Shown here: one piece after another, positions 1-10,836 of the stretch
How positions within the stretch are numbered: position 1 is the first letter of the stretch
Layout of the letters: each line of letters starts with the position of its first letter
Assembly (NCBI RefSeq): GCF_004364335.1
Contig: NZ_SOCR01000002.1
Location: 248,001 to 312,000, forward strand
Source: Pseudomonas graminis
GTDB lineage: Bacteria; Pseudomonadota; Gammaproteobacteria; Pseudomonadales; Pseudomonadaceae
DNA: 64,000 nt
Reading direction: 5' to 3'
Notes under the pieces: generated by a model
The model's input: the letters and a program-made list of their open reading frames with translations, nothing else
The model's database searches: none
What the model was told of the DNA's origin: nothing
Translations under genes and position numbers: made by a program

Positions 1-104
1 GAGTCGGCGCTGCACAGGATCACCAGCTCGGCGGGCGTCTGGCCCAGGTCAGCGATGTTGTCGTCAGGAACGAAGCCGCCGGGCTGAGTACGCAGCAGGT
101 GCAT
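1..104 (-). CDS. cobN: Cobaltochelatase subunit CobN, N-terminal fragment (runs off left edge)
   Basis: Only the first 34 codons are in the window. The reading begins MHLLRTQPGGFVPDDNIADL and goes on with AELVILCSAD, which I recognise as the N-terminus of CobN. CobN is the large subunit of the ATP-dependent cobaltochelatase that inserts cobalt into hydrogenobyrinic acid a,c-diamide in aerobic cobalamin synthesis. The ATG (102-104) lies two bases after the cobW stop, so the two genes are almost certainly cotranscribed and share the upstream cobalamin riboswitch. The identification rests on a short segment plus the cobW context. Confidence 0.85.
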   Translation of the reverse strand, partial: MHLLRTQPGGFVPDDNIADLGQTPAELVILCSAD

Positions 105-106
105 GG

Positions 107-1198
107 TTAGCCTTTGATCCCAGAGACCGCGTCGCGCAATGAGACCGCGTTGCGCAATTGCGCTTCAAGGACGTTGGCGTCCAGTTCCTGGCCGATCAGC
201 ACCAGGTGGGTTTCGCGGGCTTCGTCTGCTTTCCAGGCGCGGTCGAAATGCTTGTCGAAGCGTGTACCGACGCCCTGGACCAGCAGGCGCATGGGTTTGC
301 CGGGAATGGCGGCGAAGCCTTTGACCCGCAGGATGCCGTGCTGGACGACGGCCTGGGTCAGGGCATCGAGCAACAGCGACTCATCGGCCTGGGGCAGCGT
401 GATGGAAATCGAGTCGAAGGCATCGTGGTCGTGATCATCATGATCGTCGCCTTCGTGGTGATCGTGGTGGGTCTTGCGGCCATCGATGTGCAGCTCGGAT
501 TCCGCGCCCAGGCCCAGCAACACGCTGATCGGCAGCTGGCCCCGGTTCGCTTCGACGATCTTCACCGCCGGCGGCAGCTCTTCGGAAACTTCGGCACGCA
601 CGGCGGCCAAAGCGTCGGCGTCGAGCATGTCGGCCTTGTTCAGCACCACCAGATCGGCGCTGGCCAGTTGGTCGGCGAACAGCTCGTGCAACGGCGATTC
701 GTGGTCCAGGTTAGGGTCAAGCTTGCGCTGGGCGTCGACCTGATCCGGGAACGCGGCGAAGGTGCCGGCGAGCACGGCCGGGCTGTCGACCACGGTGATC
801 ACGGCATCGACGGTGCAGGCGTTGCGGATTTCCGGCCACTGGAAGGCTTGCACCAGCGGCTTGGGCAGGGCCAGGCCCGAGGTTTCGATGAGGATGTGAT
901 CGAGGTCGCCGCGACGGGCGACCAGTTCCTGCATCACCGGGAAGAACTCTTCCTGAACGGTGCAGCACAGGCAGCCGTTGGCCAGTTCGTACACGCGACC
1001 CACTGCTTCTTCTTCGGTGCAGCCGATGGTGCATTGCTTGAGGATGTCGCCGTCGATGCCCAGTTCGCCGAATTCGTTGACAATGACGGCGATGCGTCGG
1101 CCTTCGGCGTTGTCCAGCATGTGCCGCAGCAAGGTCGTTTTGCCCGAGCCGAGAAAGCCGGTGACGATGGTGACGGGAAGTTTGGCCAGTGTTTTCAT
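107..1198 (-). CDS. cobW: CobW, G3E-family GTPase of cobalamin biosynthesis
   Basis: This 363-residue P-loop GTPase of the G3E/COG0523 family is thought to deliver metal, probably cobalt, to the CobN chelatase. Visible motifs are the Walker A loop GFLGSGKT (residues 14-21), the metal-binding GCLCC (75-79), the guanine-specificity NKAD (187-190), and a His/Asp-rich stretch (about 243-259) typical of metallochaperones. The C-terminal CobW_C domain follows. The gene lies directly upstream of cobN and downstream of a cobalamin riboswitch, which separates it from the zinc-related COG0523 paralogues. The start gives the expected family length. Confidence 0.95.
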   Translation of the reverse strand: MKTLAKLPVTIVTGFLGSGKTTLLRHMLDNAEGRRIAVIVNEFGELGIDGDILKQCTIGCTEEEAVGRVYELANGCLCCTVQEEFFPVMQELVARRGDLDHILIETSGLALPKPLVQAFQWPEIRNACTVDAVITVVDSPAVLAGTFAAFPDQVDAQRKLDPNLDHESPLHELFADQLASADLVVLNKADMLDADALAAVRAEVSEELPPAVKIVEANRGQLPISVLLGLGAESELHIDGRKTHHDHHEGDDHDDHDHDAFDSISITLPQADESLLLDALTQAVVQHGILRVKGFAAIPGKPMRLLVQGVGTRFDKHFDRAWKADEARETHLVLIGQELDANVLEAQLRNAVSLRDAVSGIKG

Positions 1199-1339
1199 CG
1201 GTTGCCCTCAGGCATGCGGCAGGGCAACGAGGACGAAAACCTCGCAGGCCGGCGGAAGCAGGCGCGCGGTTCGATTCGCCACCGGATCACCCCGCCCGGT
1301 TGTAGTGGAATTCCTCGGCCGCTGGCAGGCGGTCCGATT

Positions 1340-1522
1340 CGAGGCAGGTCTCCTGGCTCACGGCGGCCGGTCGCTGACAGGCATCGTCAGGCGACTGGCA
1401 TTCATCGCGCCTTCCCGCTCGCGCAGTGGCTGTGCAATGAAGCGGTCCGTTTACAGTTGCGGGGGCAGCTGCGGCTTGAAACCGCATTCCCTTCTTAGCG
1501 CCGGTGGTCTTAATAAAGACGG
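1340..1522 (-). promoter_or_regulatory. Cobalamin (B12) riboswitch upstream of cobW-cobN
   Basis: Read on the minus strand, the region holds the conserved blocks of the cobalamin riboswitch in order: AGGGAATGCGGT near 1494, the B12-box core GCTGCCCCCGCAACTGTAA around 1452-1470, and the 3' block GAGCCAGGAGACCTGCC at about 1343-1359. It ends about 140 bases before the cobW start. Adenosylcobalamin binding should repress cobW-cobN. No intrinsic terminator was obvious between the aptamer and cobW, so control may be translational or Rho-dependent. The outer boundaries are approximate. Confidence 0.9.
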
Positions 1523-1600
1523 CCAGCGAACCTCAAGTGCGCAAGGCTACGCAGTGACTGGAAGTCGGTCAATCGCGCTGTTGCAATGATTGCCACGCCA

Positions 1601-1654
1601 ATTGACGCACCGATCGCTGCATCGATTGACCTACCGACCGACGCGTCGATTGAC
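1601..1654. repeat. Three ATTGAC direct repeats at exact 24-bp spacing
   Basis: ATTGAC starts at 1601, 1625 and 1649, an exact 24-bp period. The last copy sits inside GACGCGTCGATTGACGCGTC. They lie between the two divergent cobalamin riboswitches, where promoters for both transcripts should be. They could be protein-binding sites or promoter-like TTGAC boxes. A 66-codon open frame (1586-1786) crosses them and would encode eight-residue repeats, but it has no ribosome-binding site and runs into the riboswitch, so I do not call a gene. Confidence 0.5.
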
Positions 1655-1689
1655 GCGTCAAACAGCCCGTGGTCTCCTACACACCTTGT

Positions 1690-1893
1690 TACGGGTGCCC
1701 TTCACAGGGTGAAACGGGAAACCGGTGCGTGCAGACCTTCGGGTGTGCATCAGTCCGGTGCTGCCCCCGCAACGGTAAGCGAGTGAAGAATCAGATCCAC
1801 TGTGTCGGCAACGACATGGGAAGGGGATTCTTGAAGGCACGACGGTTGTAAAGGCTGTTGCATGTGCCCCTCGCGAGCCCGGAGACCGGCCCG
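1690..1893 (+). promoter_or_regulatory. Cobalamin (B12) riboswitch upstream of cbtB-cbtA
   Basis: The plus strand carries GGGTGCCC (1693-1700), then GGGAAACCGGTG, the core GCTGCCCCCGCAACGGTAAG (about 1761-1780), an ATGGGAAGG block, and the 3' box GCGAGCCCGGAGACCGGCC (about 1873-1891). This is the order of the cobalamin aptamer. It ends about 110 bases before the cbtB start, so cobalt uptake should fall when cobalamin is plentiful. It is divergent from the second B12 riboswitch serving cobW. Confidence 0.93.
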
Positions 1894-2005
1894 ACAACGT
1901 ACCATAACAACCCGCGGTGGGCGGGCGCTGTTGAGCACTGCCGGCACTCGCCTGCGGTGTCTTCGCGCCTTTCCGTCCGCTGAATCCATTTCAGAGGGAA
2001 GCGCC

Positions 2006-2215
2006 ATGTCCATCAGCACACCCCGCCAGACGTCCGGCACCACCACAACCACCACATCAGTCGTTACCGCCGCACAAAGCCAGCGCCTTGTCGCCGCCGT
2101 CAGCGCGATGTTTCTCGGGGCGTTTCTGGTCTACTTCGCCGGCTTCTCCCACATCGATGCGGTGCACAACGCGGCACACGACACCCGTCACAGCTCCGCC
2201 TTCCCTTGCCATTGA
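2006..2215 (+). CDS. cbtB: CbtB, small subunit of predicted cobalt transporter
   Basis: CbtB is a 69-residue protein with one membrane segment (about residues 28-46, VAAVSAMFLGAFLVYFAGF) and a C-terminal His-rich tail, HNAAHDTRHSSAFPCH, thought to bind cobalt. Together with CbtA it forms a predicted B12-riboswitch-controlled cobalt transporter. I chose the ATG at 2006, preceded by AGAGGGAAGCGCC. An upstream in-frame start at 1862 lies inside the riboswitch and is unlikely. The stop is 11 bases before the cbtA ATG. Confidence 0.9.
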   Translation: MSISTPRQTSGTTTTTTSVVTAAQSQRLVAAVSAMFLGAFLVYFAGFSHIDAVHNAAHDTRHSSAFPCH

Positions 2216-2226
2216 GACCTGCCGCC

Positions 2227-2946
2227 ATGTTCAAGCGAATCGCGCAAACGGCCGGGTTCACCGGACTGCTCGCGGCCCTGCTGCTGACGCTGCTGCAAAG
2301 CTTCTGGGTCGCGCCCTTGATCCTGGAGGGAGAGGCCTACGAGGAAGCCCCCGCCGCCGAGCTGCATGAGCATGCCGAGGGCGCCATGGCCGGTCACGTC
2401 CATGACGAAGCGGCGTGGGAGCCCGAAAACGGCTGGCAGCGCGTGCTGTCGACGGCGGGCGGCAATCTGGTGGTGGCAGTCGGTTTCGCTCTGATGCTGG
2501 CGGCGCTGTACACCCTGCGCACGCCGAGCCGTGCCCGCGAAGGCGTGCTGTGGGGATTGGCCGGTTATGCCGTGTTCGTGCTGGCGCCGACCCTCGGCCT
2601 GCCGCCCGAACTGCCGGGTACCGTCGCGGCGGACCTGACGCAACGGCAGATCTGGTGGGTCGGCACTGCCGCTTCCACGGCTGTGGGCCTGGCGCTGATG
2701 GTGTTTGCCAAACACTGGCTGCTGAAGGCAGTGGGTGCGGTGATTCTGGTGGTGCCGCACATCGTCGGCGCGCCGCAACCGGCGGTGCATTCGGCACTGG
2801 CGCCGGAAGCCCTGGAAGCGCAATTCAAGATCGCGTCGCTGCTCACCAATGCTGTGTTCTGGATCGCCCTGGGCTGGATCAGCGCCTGGCTGTTTCGTCG
2901 CAGTGACGCACCCGGGACGCAAACCGGTTTGAATCACGCCCTGTGA
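2227..2946 (+). CDS. cbtA: CbtA, cobalt transporter membrane subunit
   Basis: This integral membrane protein of 239 residues has about five hydrophobic segments. An early His/Glu-rich loop (LHEHAEGAMAGHVHDEAAWEPENGW) probably faces the periplasm and handles metal. CbtA pairs with CbtB in proteobacterial B12 regulons. The start is placed at the ATG at 2227 (MFKRIAQTAGF), directly before the first membrane segment, instead of a TTG at 2206 that would overlap cbtB. The 3' end overlaps cobE in a GTGA arrangement, which suggests translational coupling. Confidence 0.9.
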   Translation: MFKRIAQTAGFTGLLAALLLTLLQSFWVAPLILEGEAYEEAPAAELHEHAEGAMAGHVHDEAAWEPENGWQRVLSTAGGNLVVAVGFALMLAALYTLRTPSRAREGVLWGLAGYAVFVLAPTLGLPPELPGTVAADLTQRQIWWVGTAASTAVGLALMVFAKHWLLKAVGAVILVVPHIVGAPQPAVHSALAPEALEAQFKIASLLTNAVFWIALGWISAWLFRRSDAPGTQTGLNHAL

Positions 2947-3392
2947 ATGAGCGGCCTGTGAGTGATTCGTGCGACCGGCCGCTGTGGGTGGTGGGCCTGG
3001 GCTGCCAGCGCGGTTGTTCGGCGCTGGAGCTTCGGCAGTTGATGGAGAATGGTTTGCAGGCGTGTCGGCTCAAGGTCGAAGACATTGCTGCCCTCGCCTC
3101 CATTGACGGCAAGTCGGCTGAAGCGGGAATGCTGGAACTGGGCCATGGGTTGGGCCTGACGGTCGGCTTTTTCAGTGCGGCTGATCTGGCGGCTTACGAG
3201 GCACAGCTGACTTACCGCTCGGACATCGCCTTTGACCGCACCGGCTGTTACGGCGTGGCGGAGAGTGCGGCGTTGGCGATGGCGACGCAGTTGACCGGGT
3301 CGCCGGCGTCATTGGTCATCCCCCGCCGCAAAAGTCCACACGCGACATTTGCGCTGGCGACCGCAAACGTTAGGGCTGGCTCAACCTCGTAG
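2943..3392 (+). CDS. cobE: CobE, cobalamin biosynthesis protein (CbiG C-terminal domain)
   Basis: CobE is a 149-residue protein equivalent to the C-terminal domain of CbiG. It begins LWVVGLGCQRGCS, with the family pattern near residues 50-75 (LASIDGKSAEAGMLELGHGLGLTVGFFSA) and the C-terminal TGCYGVAESAALAMA. CobE is needed for aerobic cobalamin synthesis, but its exact catalytic role is unsettled. The GTG at 2943 overlaps the cbtA stop; a second GTG at 2958 is possible. It is the last gene before a REP block and is probably cotranscribed with cbtBA under the riboswitch. Confidence 0.88.
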   Translation: MNERPVSDSCDRPLWVVGLGCQRGCSALELRQLMENGLQACRLKVEDIAALASIDGKSAEAGMLELGHGLGLTVGFFSAADLAAYEAQLTYRSDIAFDRTGCYGVAESAALAMATQLTGSPASLVIPRRKSPHATFALATANVRAGSTS

Positions 3393-3613
3393 GACCGGCT
3401 CAAACTCTCGGACCGGCTTTAGCCGGGAAGGCGTCAGTCGTCACACAGCAGATTTTGATGGTGTACTCGAGGGCCCCTTCCCGGCTAAAGCCGGTCCTAC
3501 GACACACCGCGTACCCTCGTAGGACCGGCTTTAGCCGGGAAGGCGTCAGTCGTCAGACGGCAGATTTTGATGGTGTACTCGAGGGCCACTTCCCGGCTAA
3601 AGCCGGTCCTACA
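3370..3613. repeat. Tandem REP-A pair block between cobE and cobM
   Basis: Two near-identical units of about 90 bp (3410-3500 and 3522-3612) repeat with a period of 112 bp. Each has GGACCGGCTTTAGCCGGGAA at one end and its inverse at the other, around a shared spacer (GATTTTGATGGTGTACTCGA). A degraded half-copy precedes them at 3371-3408. This is a REP-doublet (BIME-like) array. It separates cobM from the riboswitch-led transcript and may affect transcript ends or mRNA decay. Confidence 0.9.
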
Positions 3614-3686
3614 GAAGTAAACCGCGTGCATCAGCGACAAGCATCCGGCGAACCATCGCTCCGATGAACACCAATCAGGACACCCC

Positions 3687-4433
3687 ATGACCGTTTTTTT
3701 CATCGGCGCCGGCCCTGGCGATCCGGACCTGATCACTGTCAAAGGCCAGCGGCTGATCCGCTCCTGCCCGGTGATCATCTACGCCGGCTCGCTGGTGCCT
3801 GAAGCGGTGCTGGAAGGTCATCAGGCGGTTCAGGTCACCAACAGCGCTTCATTGCACCTGGAGCAGATCATCGAGCTGATGAAATCCGCTCATGCACAGG
3901 GCCAGGATGTGGCGCGCGTGCATTCCGGCGATCCGAGCCTGTATGGCGCCATCGGCGAGCAGATCCGCTGCCTGCGCGAGTTACAGATTCCCTTCGAAAT
4001 CATTCCGGGCGTCACCGCCACCGCTGCATGCGCCGCACTGCTTGGCACAGAATTGACGCTGCCTGACATTTCCCAGAGCGTGATCCTGACCCGCTATGCC
4101 GATAAAACCGACATGCCCGAGGGCGAAAGCCTCGGTGATCTGGCGCGGCATCAGGCGACGATGGCGATCCATCTGGGGGTCAACAACCTCGGCAGGATCG
4201 TCGCCGAGCTGACCCCACACTATGGCGCGGATTGCCCGATTGCCGTGGTCCATCGCGCCAGCTGGCCGGATCAGGATTGGGTCACCGGCACCCTGGCGGA
4301 CATCGAGGAGAAGGTGCGGCTCAAGGGATTCCGCCGCACCGCGCTGATTCTGGTAGGCCGGGTGCTGGGCAACGACGTGTTCAGCGAATCATCGCTGTAT
4401 CGCGCGGGCCATGCCCATGTGTTCAGGCCCTAG
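3687..4433 (+). CDS. cobM: Precorrin-4 C11-methyltransferase CobM
   Basis: This SAM-dependent tetrapyrrole methylase (248 residues) converts precorrin-4 to precorrin-5 in aerobic cobalamin synthesis. It opens TVFFIGAGPGDPDLITVKGQRLI, the SAM-binding GAGPGDPDL motif of the family. It then shows YAGSLVP, HSGDPSLYGAIGEQ and PGVTATAACAALLGTELTLP, which are characteristic of CobM/CbiF. Its length matches the family. It follows cobE after a REP block, so it may have its own promoter. The ATG at 3687 begins the methylase fold directly. Confidence 0.95.
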   Translation: MTVFFIGAGPGDPDLITVKGQRLIRSCPVIIYAGSLVPEAVLEGHQAVQVTNSASLHLEQIIELMKSAHAQGQDVARVHSGDPSLYGAIGEQIRCLRELQIPFEIIPGVTATAACAALLGTELTLPDISQSVILTRYADKTDMPEGESLGDLARHQATMAIHLGVNNLGRIVAELTPHYGADCPIAVVHRASWPDQDWVTGTLADIEEKVRLKGFRRTALILVGRVLGNDVFSESSLYRAGHAHVFRP

Positions 4434-4456
4434 ATCCTGGCTGCGAACGTGTACAT

Positions 4457-4549
4457 CTGTAGGAGCCGGCTTGCTGGCGAACATGGCGAGTCAGTCGATG
4501 AAGATATCGCCTGACACGACGCTTTCGCCAGCAAGCCGGCTCCTACAGT
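4457..4549. repeat. REP-B inverted pair
   Basis: TGTAGGAGCCGGCTTGCTGGCGA at 4458 and its inverse ending at 4548 form a REP doublet of the second family in this window (core AGCCGGCTTGCTGGCGAA). It lies downstream of cobM and may act as a 3'-end stabiliser for that transcript. Confidence 0.9.
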
Positions 4550-4605
4550 CGGATTCAGCGGAGATCAGTGAGATTGGGTGGCCAAACTGCTAATAAAGGC
4601 GCCCA

Positions 4606-4633
4606 CAAAAAAGCCCCGAACCAGTCGGGGCTT
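4606..4633 (-). terminator. Intrinsic terminator of nfuA
   Basis: On the minus strand, AAGCCCCGA-N5-TCGGGGCTT is followed by a run of six T. It lies about 20 bases after the nfuA stop. Confidence 0.9.
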
Positions 4634-4654
4634 TGCTTGCAACACCATCACTTC

Positions 4655-5248
4655 TCAGTAATACGCGTTTTCTTTCTGGGTGTGGTCGGTCACGTCACGC
4701 ACACCGGTCAGCTCGGGAATACGCTCCAGCAGCGTGCGCTCGATGCCTTCCTTGAGCGTCACATCCGCCTGGCCGCAACCCTGGCAGCCGCCGCCAAACT
4801 GAAGAATGGCGACATTCGCCTCATCTTCTTCCACGACCTCGATCAGGGTCACCTGGCCGCCATGACTGGCCAGCCCCGGGTTGATCTCGGTCTGCAGGTA
4901 GTAATTGATGCGTTCATTGATCGGGCTGTCGGCGTTGACCATGGGCACTTTGGCGTTTGGCGCCTTGATGGTCAGTTGGCCGCCCATGCGATCGGTAGCG
5001 TAATCGACGACGGCGTCATCCAGAAAGGCTTCGCTGAATGCGTCGATCCAGGCGGTGAAGCTTTTCAGGCCGATGGCCGTGTCTTCAGGTTTTTCTTCGC
5101 CCGGCTTGCAGTAGGCAATGCAGGTTTCAGCGTATTGGGTGCCAGGCTGGGTAATAAACACGCGGATGCCGATGCCGGGTGTGTTCTGCTTCTCGAGCAG
5201 ATCGGCCAGGTAATCGTGGGCGGCATCAGTAATCGTAATAGCGGTCAT
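4655..5248 (-). CDS. nfuA: NfuA, iron-sulfur cluster carrier
   Basis: This 197-residue protein has a degenerate A-type domain at the N-terminus ([21 protein letters not shown]) and a C-terminal NifU-like domain. The latter carries the cluster-binding CxxC in [19 protein letters not shown]. NfuA carries and delivers [4Fe-4S] clusters to target proteins, especially under oxidative or iron-limiting stress. The ATG at 5248 has GAGGAA just upstream and gives the family length; an in-frame extension to 5290 is not needed. A strong terminator follows. Confidence 0.95.
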   Translation of the reverse strand: MTAITITDAAHDYLADLLEKQNTPGIGIRVFITQPGTQYAETCIAYCKPGEEKPEDTAIGLKSFTAWIDAFSEAFLDDAVVDYATDRMGGQLTIKAPNAKVPMVNADSPINERINYYLQTEINPGLASHGGQVTLIEVVEEDEANVAILQFGGGCQGCGQADVTLKEGIERTLLERIPELTGVRDVTDHTQKENAYY

Positions 5249-5353
5249 GAAAATTCCTCGCAGACGTGGGACGGAGTTTACGCCAATCAACTGCGCCTGA
5301 CAAAGCCCTAGTGTTTTAGTCGGGTAAGTGACCCGACCACCACGCGGCGACTG

Positions 5354-6373
5354 TCAGGACAGCGCCGCCTCCTTGCTCGCCCGTCTCTGGTCCAGCCAGC
5401 CCTTCATGCGACGGTACAAGCCCTTCTCGATCCACTCGTAACTCAGCCACGCGCCCATCGCAATGACCGGCACACACACGGCAAACACCAGATACGGGTT
5501 CAGGCCGTAACGCTCGCTGACCAGCCAGCCCGCATACAACACCAGCACGTGGAGCAGGTACACCGAGTAAGAGCAGTCGCCCATGACTTTCAGCAAACGG
5601 TAGCCGCGCAGGTAGGGTTCGAGGGAGATGCAGGCCACCACAATCACCGCACTCGGCAGCCCCCAATTGACGATGCGCGGCGCCGGTTGCAGATGGTCGA
5701 TGGTGAACAGCGCAGCGCCAATGGCAATTAACGGCAACCACAGCCGTTCGCTGATCCAGCCGCGGCGATACATCACGCCGACGAAGATGCCGAGCAGGAA
5801 CTCATAGACGATGTCGTTGGCGTAGAACCGGCTGACCAGACCCGAACGGCCCAGCACGTCGGTAATGGCAAACAGCGCCGCTGCCAGAATCAACGGGCGC
5901 AGACGTTGCTGAAACAGGAAGACCATGGAGAACAGCACGTAGAACAGCATCTCGTAATTCAGCGTCCAGCCGACATTGAGGGTGGGATAGAGGCCGTAGC
6001 CGCCTGGGTTTTCCGAAGGGATGAACAACAGCGAGAGGACAAAGCTCTGCCAGTCGACGACCTGGTGGGGCAGCAGCGGTTGAGCAACGAGGACCAACAG
6101 GCCCATTACCAGCGTGTAAAGCCAGTACGCGGGCACGATACGAATGACACGGTTGAGCATGAAACGGCCGGCGGGGATGTCTTTGTCCACCGTTGACAAG
6201 TAGATCACCAGACCACTGATGACGAAAAAAATGTCGACACCGACGGCGCCTTTTTCAGTGAAAAAACGGCCGACCGGCCCACTCGGATGGAAGTCGAAAA
6301 AAATCTGCATGAAGTGGTGACACACAACAGCCCATGCGGCGAGCGCCCGCAGGGCTTGAACCGAAATCAACAT
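5354..6373 (-). CDS. Acyltransferase family 3 (OafA/YrhL-like) membrane protein
   Basis: An integral membrane O-acyltransferase of 339 residues with about ten hydrophobic segments. The N-terminus reads LISVQALRALAAWAVVCHHFMQ, with the conserved R and His of the Acyl_transf_3 fold, followed by GAVGVDIFFVISG. Members move acyl groups onto polysaccharide, LPS or membrane glycans; the substrate cannot be read from sequence. The ATG at 6373 has AAGAGG six bases upstream. The longer frame up to 6502 lacks this signal and a plausible N-terminus. There is no glycan cluster next to it. Confidence 0.88.
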   Translation of the reverse strand: MLISVQALRALAAWAVVCHHFMQIFFDFHPSGPVGRFFTEKGAVGVDIFFVISGLVIYLSTVDKDIPAGRFMLNRVIRIVPAYWLYTLVMGLLVLVAQPLLPHQVVDWQSFVLSLLFIPSENPGGYGLYPTLNVGWTLNYEMLFYVLFSMVFLFQQRLRPLILAAALFAITDVLGRSGLVSRFYANDIVYEFLLGIFVGVMYRRGWISERLWLPLIAIGAALFTIDHLQPAPRIVNWGLPSAVIVVACISLEPYLRGYRLLKVMGDCSYSVYLLHVLVLYAGWLVSERYGLNPYLVFAVCVPVIAMGAWLSYEWIEKGLYRRMKGWLDQRRASKEAALS

Positions 6374-6590
6374 CTGCAACCTCTTGCTTCGTCTGGATTG
6401 ACCTTCAGCCCCACCCTCTAAAAGAGCGGGTCCCAAAGAACGACTCACGAAGGTCCGACTGGCAAAGTTGCATAAAGGTTCGGCGCCACTGACGGGCTGC
6501 ATAATGGCTGCGCGCCATGTCTGACAAGGGTTTCAACGTTTCGGACAGCATCCGTAGGCCTGACCCCTAGAGCAGCGTTTCGCAAAACCT

Positions 6591-6678
6591 GCAGGAGCCG
6601 GCTTGCTGGCGAACGCGATCGCGCACGCACATTGCCGTTGGGTGAAACGGCGGGTTCGCCAGCAAGCCGGCTCCTACG
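6591..6678. repeat. REP-B inverted pair in the acyltransferase-metH gap
   Basis: CAGGAGCCGGCTTGCTGGCGAA at 6592 and its inverse ending at 6677 flank a 45-bp spacer. The gene-free stretch 6374-6860 also contains the region just upstream of metH. I see nothing else in it. Confidence 0.88.
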
Positions 6679-6782
6679 GGGTGAACGTCGGCGCTTGCAT
6701 CAGTCCCATGCACTGGCATCGCGCAGGTTAAAGATGAGTGCCCGCGCAACATGAGCCAAATTCATGTAAATCCGGGAATGAT

Positions 6783-6808
6783 TTGAATCCGCGCAGGTTT
6801 GCTATTAT
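6783..6808 (+). promoter_or_regulatory. Possible metH promoter (extended -10)
   Basis: TTTGCTATTAT at about 6798-6808 looks like an extended -10 element (TGC followed by TATTAT). A weak TTGAAT lies at 6783-6788, but the 14-base spacing is short, so recognition may rely on the extended -10. It is about 50 bases upstream of the metH ATG. I saw no cobalamin or SAH riboswitch here. Confidence 0.35.
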
Positions 6809-6860
6809 TTCGCACTTTTCAGCGCCACTTTATTTCGTACTTCTTCGTCCGGGTAACCTC

Positions 6861-10571
<3,711 letters not shown>

Positions 10572-10620
10572 TCACGGTGAATGGTCTTTGGCTGGATCTG
10601 GTCATTCAGCTAAGACGCAA

Positions 10621-10713
10621 CCTGTAGAAGCCGGCTTGCTGGAGAAGCCGATTTCGCAGACGCCGTGGCGGTGTCCGCACGTCCGCATTCGCCAGCAAGC
10701 CGGCTTGTACAGT
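10621..10713. repeat. Diverged REP-B pair downstream of metH
   Basis: CCTGTAGAAGCCGGCTTGCTGG at 10621 and its inverse ending at 10712 form a diverged REP-B doublet, with a further degraded half near 10756-10780. It lies between the convergent metH and tssF genes. No classical terminator was seen, so these hairpins may serve that role. Confidence 0.8.
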
Positions 10714-10836
10714 GGATTTGCGCTGTGTCTGATTACGAAGCCCCGCGCAAAACGTGCGGGGGCCGGCGTGCTGGCGCACCCATCTTTGCGGGGCCTGACT
10801 CATTGAAATTCCACGCCCATTGTGCAGACCCAACGC

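Noticed and set aside
158..1498. 446-codon plus-strand frame antisense to cobW
   Set aside because: It mirrors cobW and the riboswitch on the opposite strand. The composition is a typical high-GC antisense shadow, and no family motif is present.
1586..1786. 66-codon frame over the ATTGAC repeats
   Set aside because: No ribosome-binding site is present and the 3' part lies inside the cobalamin riboswitch, so coding is unlikely.
6738..6860. 41-codon N-terminal extension of metH
   Set aside because: It would place the promoter-like TATTAT inside the gene. The conserved N-terminus starts at 6861.
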